A stretch of DNA of 64,000 bases from Sphingomonas sp. 67-36 (GTDB lineage Bacteria; Pseudomonadota; Alphaproteobacteria; Sphingomonadales; Sphingomonadaceae). Below are positions 25,600 to 34,690 of the stretch, piece by piece. The first letter of the stretch is position 1; the number at the start of each line of letters is the position of its first letter. Made by a program: the position numbers and the translations under genes. The notes below the pieces were generated by a model. That model saw nothing but the letters and a program-made list of their open reading frames with translations, made no database searches and was not told where the DNA came from. Location of the stretch: contig MKSU01000018.1 in the NCBI GenBank assembly GCA_001897375.1, positions 44,353 to 108,352 on the forward strand, written 5' to 3'.

Positions 25600-27181
25600 T
25601 TCCCCTTATCGCCGTCACCGCATCGGCGACGCTGAAGCTGCTCCGCGCGACGAGCGTGTCCTGCCCGGCGCGGTGGAACAGGTCGCGGATATGATCGTGA
25701 ACGCGCGCGAGCTGCAAGCGGATGCCTTCGCGCTTCAGCCGCCCGTCGAACTCGATCAGGCAATCGAGCGCGGTGCTGTCGAGGTCGGAGCTTTCCTCCA
25801 GGCTCAGCACCAGCGCGCGATCGCCGCCCAGCCGCCGTTCGACCTCGCCCGTCACCCGCTCCGCATTGCCGAAGAACAATGGCTGCGCGGGGCGCAGGAT
25901 CGTCATGCCCGGCACCGCCCTCGCATCCGGGTGGCGGGCGAGATCGACGAAATCGTGCCCGTCGTCGAGCCGACCCAGCGTGGCGAGATGCGGCGCGGCC
26001 ATGCGCTGGATCAACGCGGCGAGCGACAGGCCGATCGCGATCAGCATCCCGTCGAGCACGCCGAACGCCAGCACCGAGGCGGCCGCCGCGAAGGCGACCA
26101 TCTCGTCGCGGCCGATCTTCCACAAATGGACGAAAGGCGCGGGGGAGAGCGCATGGGTGAGGGCGGCGATCACCACCGCCGCCAGCACCGCATCCGGTAG
26201 GTGCGCGATCGCCGGCCGCCCGAACCATGCGAGCAGTGCCAGCGCGACCGCGGCGAACACCGATGTCCAGCGCGACGCCGCCCCCGCCGCCTCGCTCGCC
26301 GAGCCGGCGGAGAAGCCCGCGCCGACCGGCATCCCCTGCACCAGGGCGGCGGCGAGGTTCGCGCCACCGATCGCGGCCAGCTCGCGATCCGGCTCGATCG
26401 TGTCGCCGTGGCGCAGCGCCAGCGCGCGCATCGTGCCCCAGCTTTCCGCGAACAGGATCAGCGCCAGCGGCACGACGAGCTGTGCGAGCTGCGACGCTTC
26501 GCGGAAGGTCAGCGCCGGGATCGTCAGCAGGCCGGGCGCGATCGCGATCGCCCCCACCGTCCGCACGCCTCGCGCGGGCAGGTCGAGCAGCATCGATGCG
26601 GCGATGCCGAGCGCGAGCACGATGAAGGCGGCCGGAACGCCCCGCATCCGCCGCAGCGCCATCAGCAGGGCGAGCGCCAGCGCGCCCGTCGCCACGCTGG
26701 CGCCATGCCATGCGCCGATCGCGCCAAGCTGCTGCCCGATCAGCCGCAGCAGGTTGCCGCCCGGCGCGGGAACCCCGGTGATCGCGGGGAGCTGGCGCAG
26801 GATGATGGTGACGGCGATGCCCAGCGCGAAGCCGCGCAGCACCGGGCGGGCGATCAGGCTGGTCAGCGCGCCCAGCCGCAACGCGGCGGCGATCAGGAAC
26901 AGCGCGCCGGCAATGGCCACCGCCGCTGTCGCCAGCGCGCCGCGCATCGCCGGATCGTCCGGTATCGCCGCGAGCGCCGCCGCCAGGATCGCGGCGGAGG
27001 AGGAGGTTGGGGAGACGATCGCGAACCGGCTGCGCCCGATCGCGGCATAGGCGAGGCATCCGGCGACCGCCGCGGTGATCGCGCGCGCCGGCTCCAGCCC
27101 GGCGATGCTGGCATAGGCGACCGCTTCCGGCAGGAGCAGCCCGGCCACCGAAATCCCGGCGATAACGTCCGCCCGCGCCAT
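25514..27181 (-). CDS. SulP-family anion permease with STAS domain
   Basis: An inner-membrane transporter of the SLC26/SulP family, which carries sulfate, bicarbonate or organic anions. The 555-residue protein has about 12 hydrophobic segments from residue 5 to 390, with the family region LLLPEAVAYASIAGLEP near the N-terminus and VGAGFSAGSASEAAGAAS before the late TMs. Residues ~430-535 form the cytoplasmic STAS domain, with LDSTALDCLIEFDG. The substrate cannot be predicted. The last ~28 residues lie over the start of the ParB-like gene. Confidence 0.9.
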   Translation of the reverse strand: MARADVIAGISVAGLLLPEAVAYASIAGLEPARAITAAVAGCLAYAAIGRSRFAIVSPTSSSAAILAAALAAIPDDPAMRGALATAAVAIAGALFLIAAALRLGALTSLIARPVLRGFALGIAVTIILRQLPAITGVPAPGGNLLRLIGQQLGAIGAWHGASVATGALALALLMALRRMRGVPAAFIVLALGIAASMLLDLPARGVRTVGAIAIAPGLLTIPALTFREASQLAQLVVPLALILFAESWGTMRALALRHGDTIEPDRELAAIGGANLAAALVQGMPVGAGFSAGSASEAAGAASRWTSVFAAVALALLAWFGRPAIAHLPDAVLAAVVIAALTHALSPAPFVHLWKIGRDEMVAFAAAASVLAFGVLDGMLIAIGLSLAALIQRMAAPHLATLGRLDDGHDFVDLARHPDARAVPGMTILRPAQPLFFGNAERVTGEVERRLGGDRALVLSLEESSDLDSTALDCLIEFDGRLKREGIRLQLARVHDHIRDLFHRAGQDTLVARSSFSVADAVTAIRGNDDAGFSAGSTADPDPGSAPDTDDGRQT

Positions 27182-27239
27182 GCCGCCACGCTAGCTCCTT
27201 TTGCGCCGGGAACAAGCGACGACAGGTTGTGCTTCGGAT

Positions 27240-27251
27240 GCTAAGTTTAGC
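27240..27251. promoter_or_regulatory. Short palindrome between divergent SulP and SDR genes
   Basis: Arms GCTAA and TTAGC around GT form a perfect 12-base inverted repeat in the 95-base divergent region. It could be an operator for either gene; the size is too small to be sure. It precedes AGAAGGAGG, the SDR ribosome binding site, by about 10 bases. Confidence 0.3.
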
Positions 27252-27276
27252 GGTATTCAGAAGGAGGTTCGTCGCG

Positions 27277-27984
27277 ATGCAACAGGCATTTCCGATGCTC
27301 GCCGGGCAGCGCGTGCTGGTGGTCGGCGGCAGTTCGGGCATCGGGCTGGCGGTCGCGCGATCCGCCGCCGCCGCCGGCGCGGGGGTGACGATCGCCGCGC
27401 GCGATCCCGGCAGGCTGGCGGAGGTGGTCGCGCACCTCGGTGCGGGCGCCGCCCGCGAGCCGCTGGACACGACCGACGCCGCGCAGGTCGAGGCGTTCTT
27501 CGCCGCCGCCGCGCCGTTCGACCATATCGTCGTCACCGCCGCCGCGCTTCGCTCCGGCCCCGTCCGCGATCTGCCGCTGGAGGCGGCGCGGGCGACCTTC
27601 GCCTCGAAATTCTGGGGCCCGTATCTCATCGCCAGATTCGCGCGCTTCAGTGGCGAGGGATCGCTGACCTTGGTGTCGGGCGCCGCCGGCCGGCGGCCGC
27701 GCGCGGGGCGGGGGCCGGTCGCGGCGGCCTGCGCAGCGATCGAGGCGTTGACGAAGGTGCTGGCGGCAGAACTGGCGCCGGTACGGGTCAATTGCGTTTC
27801 GCCCGGCCTGACCGACACCGCGATGCTGCGCGCCGCCGGGGCCGCGATCAGCGTGCCGCCGGGCCTGCCGGCGAAACGCATCGGCACGCCGGAGGAAGTC
27901 GCCTTCCAGATCCTGTCCTGCGCCGTGAATCCCTATATGACCGGCGCGATCGTCGATATCGACGGCGGAATGTCGCTCATCTGA
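27277..27984 (+). CDS. SDR-fold protein lacking the catalytic Tyr and Lys
   Basis: A 235-residue short-chain dehydrogenase/reductase-like protein. The nucleotide-binding motif GGSSGIG is intact and the fold is complete through RVNCVSPGLTDT and MTGAIVDIDGGMSL. The active-site segment that should read YxxxK instead reads GPVAAACAAIEALTK, with neither Tyr nor Lys in place. Activity is therefore doubtful and the protein may bind NAD(P) for another purpose or use a shifted site. The start is fixed by AGAAGGAGG 8 bases upstream. A glutathione transferase gene follows after 20 bases and is likely cotranscribed. Confidence 0.85.
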   Translation: MQQAFPMLAGQRVLVVGGSSGIGLAVARSAAAAGAGVTIAARDPGRLAEVVAHLGAGAAREPLDTTDAAQVEAFFAAAAPFDHIVVTAAALRSGPVRDLPLEAARATFASKFWGPYLIARFARFSGEGSLTLVSGAAGRRPRAGRGPVAAACAAIEALTKVLAAELAPVRVNCVSPGLTDTAMLRAAGAAISVPPGLPAKRIGTPEEVAFQILSCAVNPYMTGAIVDIDGGMSLI

Positions 27985-28004
27985 GCGCGATCGGGGAGAG
28001 GAAA

Positions 28005-28655
28005 ATGGCTTTCGTCCTGTATGAGCATCCGCTTTCATCCTATTGCCAGAAAGCGAAAACCGCCTTCTACGAAAAGGGCGTGCCGTTCGAGACGCGGATG
28101 CTCGACGGGTCGGAACCCGTGGCGTCCGAATTTGCGGCGTTGTGGCCGATCGGCAAGTTCCCGGTGGTGACGGACGGCGAGCGGCTGGTGTTCGACGCGA
28201 CGACGATCATCGAATATCTCGACGCGCGCTTTCCCGGCGAGACGCCGCTGCTCCCCGCCGATCCGCTCGCGGCGGCGGAGGTGCGGATGCTCGATCGCTT
28301 CTTCGATCATTATGTCAATTATCCGCAGCAACGTATTGTCGTGGGCCGGATCGGGCGCGACGATGCCTCGCGCGAGCCGCAATGGCGCGCCGCGCTGGAA
28401 ACCGCTTACGACTGGCTGGAGGCGCGGCTCGGCGAGCGCGAATGGGCGGCGGGGGATGCTTTTTCGCTCGCCGACTGCGCGGCCGCCCCGGCGCTGCTCT
28501 ATGCCGACTGGACCCATGCGATCCCGTCCCGGCATCAGGCGCTCCATGCCTATCGCGCGCGGCTGCTGGCCCGGCCCAGCTATGCCCGCGCGCTGGATGA
28601 GGCGCGGCCGTATCGCCACCTGTTCCCGCTCGGCGCGCCGGAAGGGCGCGACTGA
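28005..28655 (+). CDS. Glutathione S-transferase family protein
   Basis: A 216-residue cytosolic GST. The thioredoxin-like N-terminal domain shows YEHPLSSYCQKAKTAFYEKG, with Ser or Cys available near the glutathione site, the cis-proline in GKFPVVTDGE, and the glutathione-binding DATTIIEYL. The helical C-terminal domain carries AGDAFSLADCAAAPAL. Substrate is unknown. GGGGAGAGG precedes the ATG, and the gene follows the SDR by 20 bases. Confidence 0.9.
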   Translation: MAFVLYEHPLSSYCQKAKTAFYEKGVPFETRMLDGSEPVASEFAALWPIGKFPVVTDGERLVFDATTIIEYLDARFPGETPLLPADPLAAAEVRMLDRFFDHYVNYPQQRIVVGRIGRDDASREPQWRAALETAYDWLEARLGEREWAAGDAFSLADCAAAPALLYADWTHAIPSRHQALHAYRARLLARPSYARALDEARPYRHLFPLGAPEGRD

Positions 28656-28658
28656 GCT

Positions 28659-31304
28659 TCAGGCGACCTTGCGCTGGCGCATCCCGCCAGTCGAATGGGT
28701 GAGGCGTTCGACGTCGAAGGCCTCGGCGAACTGGATGCCGGCGCGGCCGTCGCGCGCCCAGCGGACCTTCGCCGGGAAAAGCTGATTCTCGATCAGCTCG
28801 ATCAGCACGTCGGTGCCCGCGGCATTTTCGGGCAGTTCCAGCCCGTCGATCATCGCGCCGCCGGTGGAGACGTTGCGGATGCGGATATCGCCGGTTGCAT
28901 TGCCGATCTCCAGCCGCGCGGTGCGCAGCATCGAGGTGCGCGGGGCGCGGCTGATGCGGTGGCCGATCGGCCGCGCGATGCCGGTCGCGCCGCGCCACTG
29001 CTCCTGCACCTCGGCGGCGCGCAGCGGCGGGCCATAGACGAAGCCCTGGATGTGGCTGCACCCCAGCTCGCGGATCAACTCGATCTCGTCCTGCTGCTCG
29101 ACGCCCTCGGCGGTGGTCTCCATGCCCAGGGTGTCGGCGAGCGTGACGATCGCCTTGATGATCGCGGCGTTGCGGTTGCCCGGCTGGATCGCCCCGCGCA
29201 CGAAGCTCTGGTCGATCTTGATCTTGTCGAACGGCGCCTTCTTCAGATAGCCGAGGCTGGAATAGCCGGTGCCGAAATCGTCCAGCGCCAGCCGCACGCC
29301 GATGCCCTTCAGCGCGCGGAACATCAGCTCGGTCGAGGATTCCTCGTCGAGGAACACGCTTTCGGTGATCTCCAGCTCCAGCCGCTGCGGGGCGATGCCC
29401 GATCCCGCGATGGCGCTGGTGACGATCGCCGGCAGCACCGGATTGGCGAACTGCAGCGGCGAGACGTTGACCGCGACGCGCACGTGATCGGGCCATTGCG
29501 CCGCCTCCGCGCATGCGGTGCGCAGCACCCATTCGCCGATCTGCTCGATCAGCCCGCATTCCTCCGCCACCGGCACGAACTCGGCCGGGCTGATCGGCCC
29601 GCGCGAGGGATGGTCCCAGCGCAGCAGCGCCTCATAGCCGACGATCCGCGCCTCGTCGGTGGAGACCACCGGTTGATAGGCGAGGTGGAATTCGTCGCCC
29701 GCCAGCGCCTGGCGCAGATCGTCCTCCAGCCGCTTGCGGTTCTGCGCCCCGGCGAGCAGTTCGGGGCGGTAGAAGCGGTGGACGCCGCGCCCGTCGGCCT
29801 TGGCGGCGTAGAGCGCGAGATCGGCGTTGCGCACCAGCGTCTCGACATCCTCGCCATGCTCCGGCGCGATCGCGATGCCGATCGAGCAGCCGATCGACAG
29901 CTTCGCCCCGGCGATGACATAGGGCGCGGAGAGCGCGGCGATGATCGCCCGCGCGATCTCCGTGAGATGATCGCGCCCGGCGTCGCGCGGCAGGATGATC
30001 TGGAACTCGTCGCCGCCGAGCCGCCCGACCAGCCCCGCGTCGCCGACCGTGCGTTGCAGCCGCAGCGCGACCTGCTTGAGCAACTCGTCCCCCATCTGGT
30101 GCCCGAGCGTGTCGTTCACCGCCTTGAAGCGATCGAGGTCGAGCAGGAACAGGCCGGTGGTGGAGGGGGTGTTGCGATCCGCGATCAGCGTCTTTTCGAG
30201 CGATCGCCGCATCTGCTGCCGGTTGGCGAGGCCGGTCAGGCTGTCGAACAGCGCCAGCCGGTTGATCTCCGCCTCCGCCCGGCGCTTTTCCGTGAGGTCT
30301 GAGCCCGAGCCGATAAAGCCCTGGAAATAGCCGTAATCGTCAAGGATCGGGCGCCCCGAGATCGACCAGCGGCGATCGACCGCGCCGTCGAACGCGGCGC
30401 GCACCGAATAATCGGAGAAACTCGTGCGCGAGGAGAGGTGGAAGGTCAGCGTCCGCTCGGTATCGACCAGTTCCGAATCGACCCGGAAGATGTTCACCAG
30501 CCGCTCGCCGACCGGCGGCATCCCCATGCGGCCCAGCTCGTCGGCGACCTTGCCGGTGATATAGGTGACGTTGCCCGTGCGGTCGGTCTGCCAGAACCAG
30601 CCGGTGCCGTGCGTCTCGAACTCGTCGACCAGTCGCGCGGCGAGGCGGGTAGCGTCCCTTTCACTGATGCGCTCGGCGTGCAGCACCATGTCGCCCCGCG
30701 CGGCGCGGATCATCCCGCCGGTGAAGAAGATCGCCAGCACGGCCGCCGTCGCGAACGGGAAACCCGGCCCCGCCGTCACCACCACCATCGCCGCCAGCGT
30801 GACGGAGAAGGCGATGCTCGCCGCGCGGATCGCGTGGAGCGAGACGGCGGCCGCAACCACAGCGCCGAACCCTGCGACGAAGGCAGCGATGCGCATCTCC
30901 TGCGTGGCCAGCGTGCGGGCGGAATCGAGCAGCAGCGAGAGCGCCGCCGCCAGCGCCGCCGCCAGCAGCGCGATGGCGGCGGTGCGGTGGTGGGCGGCGA
31001 GGGTTTCGACGCGCGGAAAGGCCAGCACGGCGAGGATCGCGAGGCTGGTGAGCGCGGCGATCAGGCTGTGATTGGGGAACAGGCCGATGCCGTTCCCGTC
31101 GAACAGGTGCCGCCCGAGCACCGCGAGCGGCCCGAGCACCAGCATCGCCAGCGCGAACGGCCAGATCGACCGCGCCTCGCGCAGTTTCTCCACCCGCGCC
31201 GCCTCGAACGCCGGGTCGGAGGCGGGCGCGAGCCCCAGCGCGTCCAGCAGGGAGCGGAAGTTAGTCGGATCGGTATGCGATATGTTGCGACGAGATTTGC
31301 CCAT
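28659..31304 (-). CDS. Membrane GGDEF-EAL-PilZ c-di-GMP protein
   Basis: An 881-residue signalling protein: about five transmembrane segments (residues 48-195), a PAS-like domain (~225-345), GGDEF (~350-510), EAL (~525-770) and a C-terminal PilZ-like domain (~785-875). GRLGGDEF keeps the cyclase signature, but no RxxD inhibitory site is found five residues before it. The EAL motif in YEALLRW and the DDFGTGYSSL segment are intact, so it may hydrolyse c-di-GMP, with GGDEF as cyclase or GTP sensor. The PilZ part contains RNVSTGGAMIDGLELP; the start of the usual RxxxR motif is weak. It diverges from rnr over a 211-base AT-rich gap. Confidence 0.9.
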   Translation of the reverse strand: MGKSRRNISHTDPTNFRSLLDALGLAPASDPAFEAARVEKLREARSIWPFALAMLVLGPLAVLGRHLFDGNGIGLFPNHSLIAALTSLAILAVLAFPRVETLAAHHRTAAIALLAAALAAALSLLLDSARTLATQEMRIAAFVAGFGAVVAAAVSLHAIRAASIAFSVTLAAMVVVTAGPGFPFATAAVLAIFFTGGMIRAARGDMVLHAERISERDATRLAARLVDEFETHGTGWFWQTDRTGNVTYITGKVADELGRMGMPPVGERLVNIFRVDSELVDTERTLTFHLSSRTSFSDYSVRAAFDGAVDRRWSISGRPILDDYGYFQGFIGSGSDLTEKRRAEAEINRLALFDSLTGLANRQQMRRSLEKTLIADRNTPSTTGLFLLDLDRFKAVNDTLGHQMGDELLKQVALRLQRTVGDAGLVGRLGGDEFQIILPRDAGRDHLTEIARAIIAALSAPYVIAGAKLSIGCSIGIAIAPEHGEDVETLVRNADLALYAAKADGRGVHRFYRPELLAGAQNRKRLEDDLRQALAGDEFHLAYQPVVSTDEARIVGYEALLRWDHPSRGPISPAEFVPVAEECGLIEQIGEWVLRTACAEAAQWPDHVRVAVNVSPLQFANPVLPAIVTSAIAGSGIAPQRLELEITESVFLDEESSTELMFRALKGIGVRLALDDFGTGYSSLGYLKKAPFDKIKIDQSFVRGAIQPGNRNAAIIKAIVTLADTLGMETTAEGVEQQDEIELIRELGCSHIQGFVYGPPLRAAEVQEQWRGATGIARPIGHRISRAPRTSMLRTARLEIGNATGDIRIRNVSTGGAMIDGLELPENAAGTDVLIELIENQLFPAKVRWARDGRAGIQFAEAFDVERLTHSTGGMRQRKVA

Positions 31305-31408
31305 GCCCGCCCCGTATCGGGGAAGGCGTTGGGATCAGGTTAGCGATCGCGCTTAAGATTCGGTGGATATCGATCAAAAACACTGCAATATCAAAGATAT
31401 ATATAAAT

Positions 31409-31427
31409 ATGATCCATTTTGGATCAT
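31409..31427. promoter_or_regulatory. Perfect inverted repeat in AT-rich rnr upstream region
   Basis: Arms ATGATCC (31409-31415) and GGATCAT (31421-31427) enclose ATTTT. It lies at the edge of a stretch of unusually low GC (31375-31430, with ATATATAAATAT) between the divergent c-di-GMP protein and rnr genes. It could be an operator or a transcript hairpin. Confidence 0.4.
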
Positions 31428-31515
31428 CTGCTCGATTCGCAACCGAAATCATGTGCAGGGCGAAATCCGCGTCTTCGTGGGTGACGCTGGCGCGCGCGGG
31501 CCCTATCTCCGATGG

Positions 31516-33717
31516 ATGCGAAAACCACAGGCCGGCCTGCCGACCCGCCAGCAGATCATGGACTTCATCGCCGGGAGCGATCGCCCCGCGGGCAAGCGGG
31601 AGATCGCGCGTGCCTTCGGCCTGACGGCGCAGGAGAAGATCGCGCTCAAGGCGCTGCTCAAGGACATGGCCGACGAGGGACTGATCGATTCCGCTCCCGG
31701 CCGCGCCTTCCACAAGATGGGCGGCGTGCCGAAGGTGACGGTGCTGCGCGTCGCCGATGTGGACGACGGCGGCAATGTCTGGGCGGTGCCCGAGCGGTGG
31801 GAGGCGGAGACGCCGCCGCCGCGCCTGCGCGTCCGCGAGCGCAAGCGCGGCGCGCTCGCGATCGGCGCGCGCATCCTCGCGCGGACGGAGGAGGCCGGGA
31901 GCGGCTGGATCGCGCATCCGATGAAGTCGCTGGCGCCCTCGTCGGAGCAGATGATCGGTGTGCTGCGCGGCGAGGGCGAGCGGCTGTGGCTGCAGGGAGT
32001 GGAGAAGAAGGAGCGGCGCGAGTTCCCCGTCTCCGACGCCGGTGGGGCGGAGGCTGGCGACCTCGTGCTGGCCGAGCGCGCCGGCCGCCCGCCGCGCATC
32101 ACCGCGCGCGTAGTGCAGCGGCTCGGCGACCCGTTCGCGCCGCGCAGCTTCTCGCTGATCGCGATCCACCAGTTCGGCATCCCCGATCGCTTCTCTGAAG
32201 GCGCGATGGAGGAAGCGGCCCGCGTCGCGCGCCAGCCGCTCGGGGAAGGGCGCGAGGATCTCACCCATCTCCCGATCGTCGCGATCGACCCCGCCGATGC
32301 GCGCGACCATGACGATGCGGTATGGGCCGCGCCGGACGACGATCCGGCGAACGAAGGCGGGTGGAAGGCGATCGTCGCCATCGCCGATGTCAGCTTTTAC
32401 GTCCGCCCCGGCTCCGCGCTGGATCGCGATGCGCGCGCGCGGGGCAATTCGGTCTATTTCCCCGATCGCGTCGTGCCGATGCTGCCGGAGGTGCTGTCGG
32501 CCGATGTCTGCTCGCTGAAGCAGGGCGAGGACCGCGCGGCGCTGGCTTGCCATCTCCAGGTGACGAAGGGCGGCGCGCTCAAGTCGTGGCGCTTCACCCG
32601 CGCGACGGTGCGGATCGCGGCGAACATCGCCTATGAGGACGCGCAGGCGACGATCGACGCGGGCGCCGGGCCGATGCTGGAGGCGCTGCGGCCGCTGTGG
32701 GGCTGCTGGCAGGCGCTGGCGGCGGCGCGCGACAAGCGCGAGCCGCTCAATCTCGATCTGCCCGAGCGGCGCGTGGTGCTGGACGAGAAGGGCCGCATCA
32801 TGTCGGTCGCCCCGCGCGAGCGGCTCGACGCGCACCGGCTGATCGAGGATTACATGATCGCCGCCAACGTCGCCGCCGCCAAGGCGCTGGAGGCGAAGAA
32901 GGCGCCCGTCATGTACCGCGTCCACGAGCCGCCCGCGCGCGAGAAACTGGTCGCGCTGAAGGACTATCTCGACACGTTCGACATCAGCTTCGCGCTGGGG
33001 CAGGTGATCAGGCCCGCCACCTTCAACCGCATCATCGACAAGGTGGGCGAGGCCGATTTCCGCCCGCAGATCATGGAACAGGTGCTGCGCACGCAGACGC
33101 AGGCCTATTACGCCCCGGCCAACCACGGCCATTTCGGGCTGGCGCTGGGCAGCTACGCGCATTTCACCTCGCCGATCCGCCGCTATGCCGACCTGATGGT
33201 GCATCGCGCGCTCGTCTCGGCCTATGCGCTCGGGCCGGGCGGCCTCAACGGCGACGAGGATTTCGAGCGGATCGGCGAGGCGATCAGCAGCCTCGAACGC
33301 CGCGCGATGGAGGCGGAGCGCGACACGATCGACCGCTATGTCGCCGCCTATCTCGCCGAGCGCGTCGGCGAGGTGGTGGAGGCGCGGATCACCGGCGTGG
33401 TCAATTTCGGCTTCTTCGCGACGGTCGAGGGCGTCGGCGGCGACGGGCTGATGCCGGTGCGCGATCTCGGCGGCGAATATTTCCGCTTCGACGAAGCCTC
33501 GCGCCGGCTGGTCGGCGAGACGAGCGGCGAGGAATATGCGCTCGGCCAGCACCTGCAACTGCGGCTCGCGGAGGCGAACCCGGTCTCCGGCGCGCTGCGC
33601 TTCGAACTGCCGGAGGGGAAGGGCGCGCTGCCGCCGCAGCGGCGTGACGGGCCGAGGCGCGAGATCAAGCGGCGCGGCCGTCCTGCCAACATCCGCCATC
33701 AGGGGCGCAGGAAATGA
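31516..33717 (+). CDS. rnr: Ribonuclease R
   Basis: A processive 3-prime to 5-prime exoribonuclease of the RNase II/R family that degrades structured RNA. The 733-residue protein has an N-terminal winged-helix region (PTRQQIMDFIAGS), cold-shock-like domains, the RNB domain with the acidic catalytic motif AIDPADARDHDDAV, and a C-terminal S1 domain (VVEARITGVVNFGFFATVEG) followed by a basic tail (RRDGPRREIKRRGRP). An upstream open frame of about 50 codons does not resemble RNase R, so the start is placed at MRKPQAGLPTR. Its stop overlaps the next small gene as ATGA. Confidence 0.92.
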   Translation: MRKPQAGLPTRQQIMDFIAGSDRPAGKREIARAFGLTAQEKIALKALLKDMADEGLIDSAPGRAFHKMGGVPKVTVLRVADVDDGGNVWAVPERWEAETPPPRLRVRERKRGALAIGARILARTEEAGSGWIAHPMKSLAPSSEQMIGVLRGEGERLWLQGVEKKERREFPVSDAGGAEAGDLVLAERAGRPPRITARVVQRLGDPFAPRSFSLIAIHQFGIPDRFSEGAMEEAARVARQPLGEGREDLTHLPIVAIDPADARDHDDAVWAAPDDDPANEGGWKAIVAIADVSFYVRPGSALDRDARARGNSVYFPDRVVPMLPEVLSADVCSLKQGEDRAALACHLQVTKGGALKSWRFTRATVRIAANIAYEDAQATIDAGAGPMLEALRPLWGCWQALAAARDKREPLNLDLPERRVVLDEKGRIMSVAPRERLDAHRLIEDYMIAANVAAAKALEAKKAPVMYRVHEPPAREKLVALKDYLDTFDISFALGQVIRPATFNRIIDKVGEADFRPQIMEQVLRTQTQAYYAPANHGHFGLALGSYAHFTSPIRRYADLMVHRALVSAYALGPGGLNGDEDFERIGEAISSLERRAMEAERDTIDRYVAAYLAERVGEVVEARITGVVNFGFFATVEGVGGDGLMPVRDLGGEYFRFDEASRRLVGETSGEEYALGQHLQLRLAEANPVSGALRFELPEGKGALPPQRRDGPRREIKRRGRPANIRHQGRRK

Positions 33718-34028
33718 AGCTGAACATCGTCGGCCGCATCGCCGAGGGCGTGGTCATCCGCGCCCAGACCGCGATCATCAGGCATTTCACCGATGCGAAG
33801 GCGACCAGCGCCGAGCGCGCCATTACGTTCGAGCCGGACGGCCGCGCGCAAAGGCGCGTGTTCCGCCGCATGACGCGCTTCGGCGCGGTGCGACCGGCGG
33901 ACGGCGGGCGCTGGTTCCTCGACGAGCGCGCGTTGCTCGATTTCCGCAAGGAGGAACTGGCCCGCCTGCTCGGCGTGATCGCGCTCACCGGCTTCGCGGC
34001 GGCGGGCGCTATCGCGATGGGGCGGTGA
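33714..34028 (+). CDS. Small conserved-looking protein coupled to rnr
   Basis: A 104-residue protein of unknown function. The first ~85 residues are mixed charged and basic (Arg-rich, e.g. GRAQRRVFRRMTRFG), and the last ~18 (LLGVIALTGFAAAGAIAM) form one hydrophobic segment, so it may be tail-anchored. The ATGA overlap with rnr implies translational coupling. I do not recognise a family. Codon use is like rnr and it is most likely a real gene. Confidence 0.6.
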   Translation: MKLNIVGRIAEGVVIRAQTAIIRHFTDAKATSAERAITFEPDGRAQRRVFRRMTRFGAVRPADGGRWFLDERALLDFRKEELARLLGVIALTGFAAAGAIAMGR

Positions 34029-34112
34029 GGTACGTGTCGTTGCAATTATTCAATTAGCGGCGTGTAGCCATTCACATTCGGCCGTTCAGGTCCTCCAGAA
34101 GTTCGTTGTTCC

Positions 34113-34601
34113 TCAGTGCGCGGCGCGCGGCGGAATAAACATCATGGCCAGGATAATGGCGCAAAAAACCAGGGCGAGGACAAGGCCGAGGATCATCTGT
34201 TGACGGACCGCGCGCTGATGTTCGTCAGCGACGGGATAGGAGAAGGTTCGTGCCGCGAGCATGATCGCCGCGTCAGGTGCGCCGAAGAAAAGGACATCTC
34301 CTTTCGACGCAGGTTGATGGGCGAGCGGCGAAAAGAATAAGCCCACGTTGAATAAGAGGGCAACCAAAAATGCGATCCAAGGCCACCGCTCTCCGGGATA
34401 ATCCGAGCCAATCTTCGCGATAAAGATGAGGCAACCGACCATACACGCAATACGGTAGGTCGTTTTGAAAGGTATCTCGAATTTGCTTTCTAGCATTAAG
34501 GAGAATGCAAGGAACGCGACTATCCCGAGTAACCACAAAAAGGCACGCAGAAGTCTGGATTTCCATCCCGGCTGGCTCGCGCTGCAATCAGTCTTATCCA
34601 C
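34113..34601 (-). CDS. Low-GC membrane protein of unknown function
   Basis: A 162-residue protein with four predicted transmembrane segments (about residues 16-38, 50-65, 76-92 and 136-156). No family is recognised. The whole stretch 34030-34690 is clearly lower in GC than its neighbours (close to half GC by eye), which suggests recent acquisition. The flanks show no transposase or direct repeat that I can see. It is convergent with the rnr unit and 89 bases after the next minus-strand gene. Confidence 0.6.
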   Translation of the reverse strand: MDKTDCSASQPGWKSRLLRAFLWLLGIVAFLAFSLMLESKFEIPFKTTYRIACMVGCLIFIAKIGSDYPGERWPWIAFLVALLFNVGLFFSPLAHQPASKGDVLFFGAPDAAIMLAARTFSYPVADEHQRAVRQQMILGLVLALVFCAIILAMMFIPPRAAH

Positions 34602-34690
34602 TAACGGTCTTTCTGTCCTTCATGATGAGCAATTGGTGATAGCGACAGTGTGGTGATCGCCCAGCCGGCAATGGTTTTTGCCCGCGCCCC

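Noticed and set aside
31363-31515. N-terminal extension of RNase R by about 50 codons
   Set aside because: The region is AT-rich and intergenic in character, and the extension does not resemble the family.
31261-33699. A minus-strand open frame of about 812 codons opposite rnr
   Set aside because: Arg/His-rich composition without any domain, opposite a clear RNase R.
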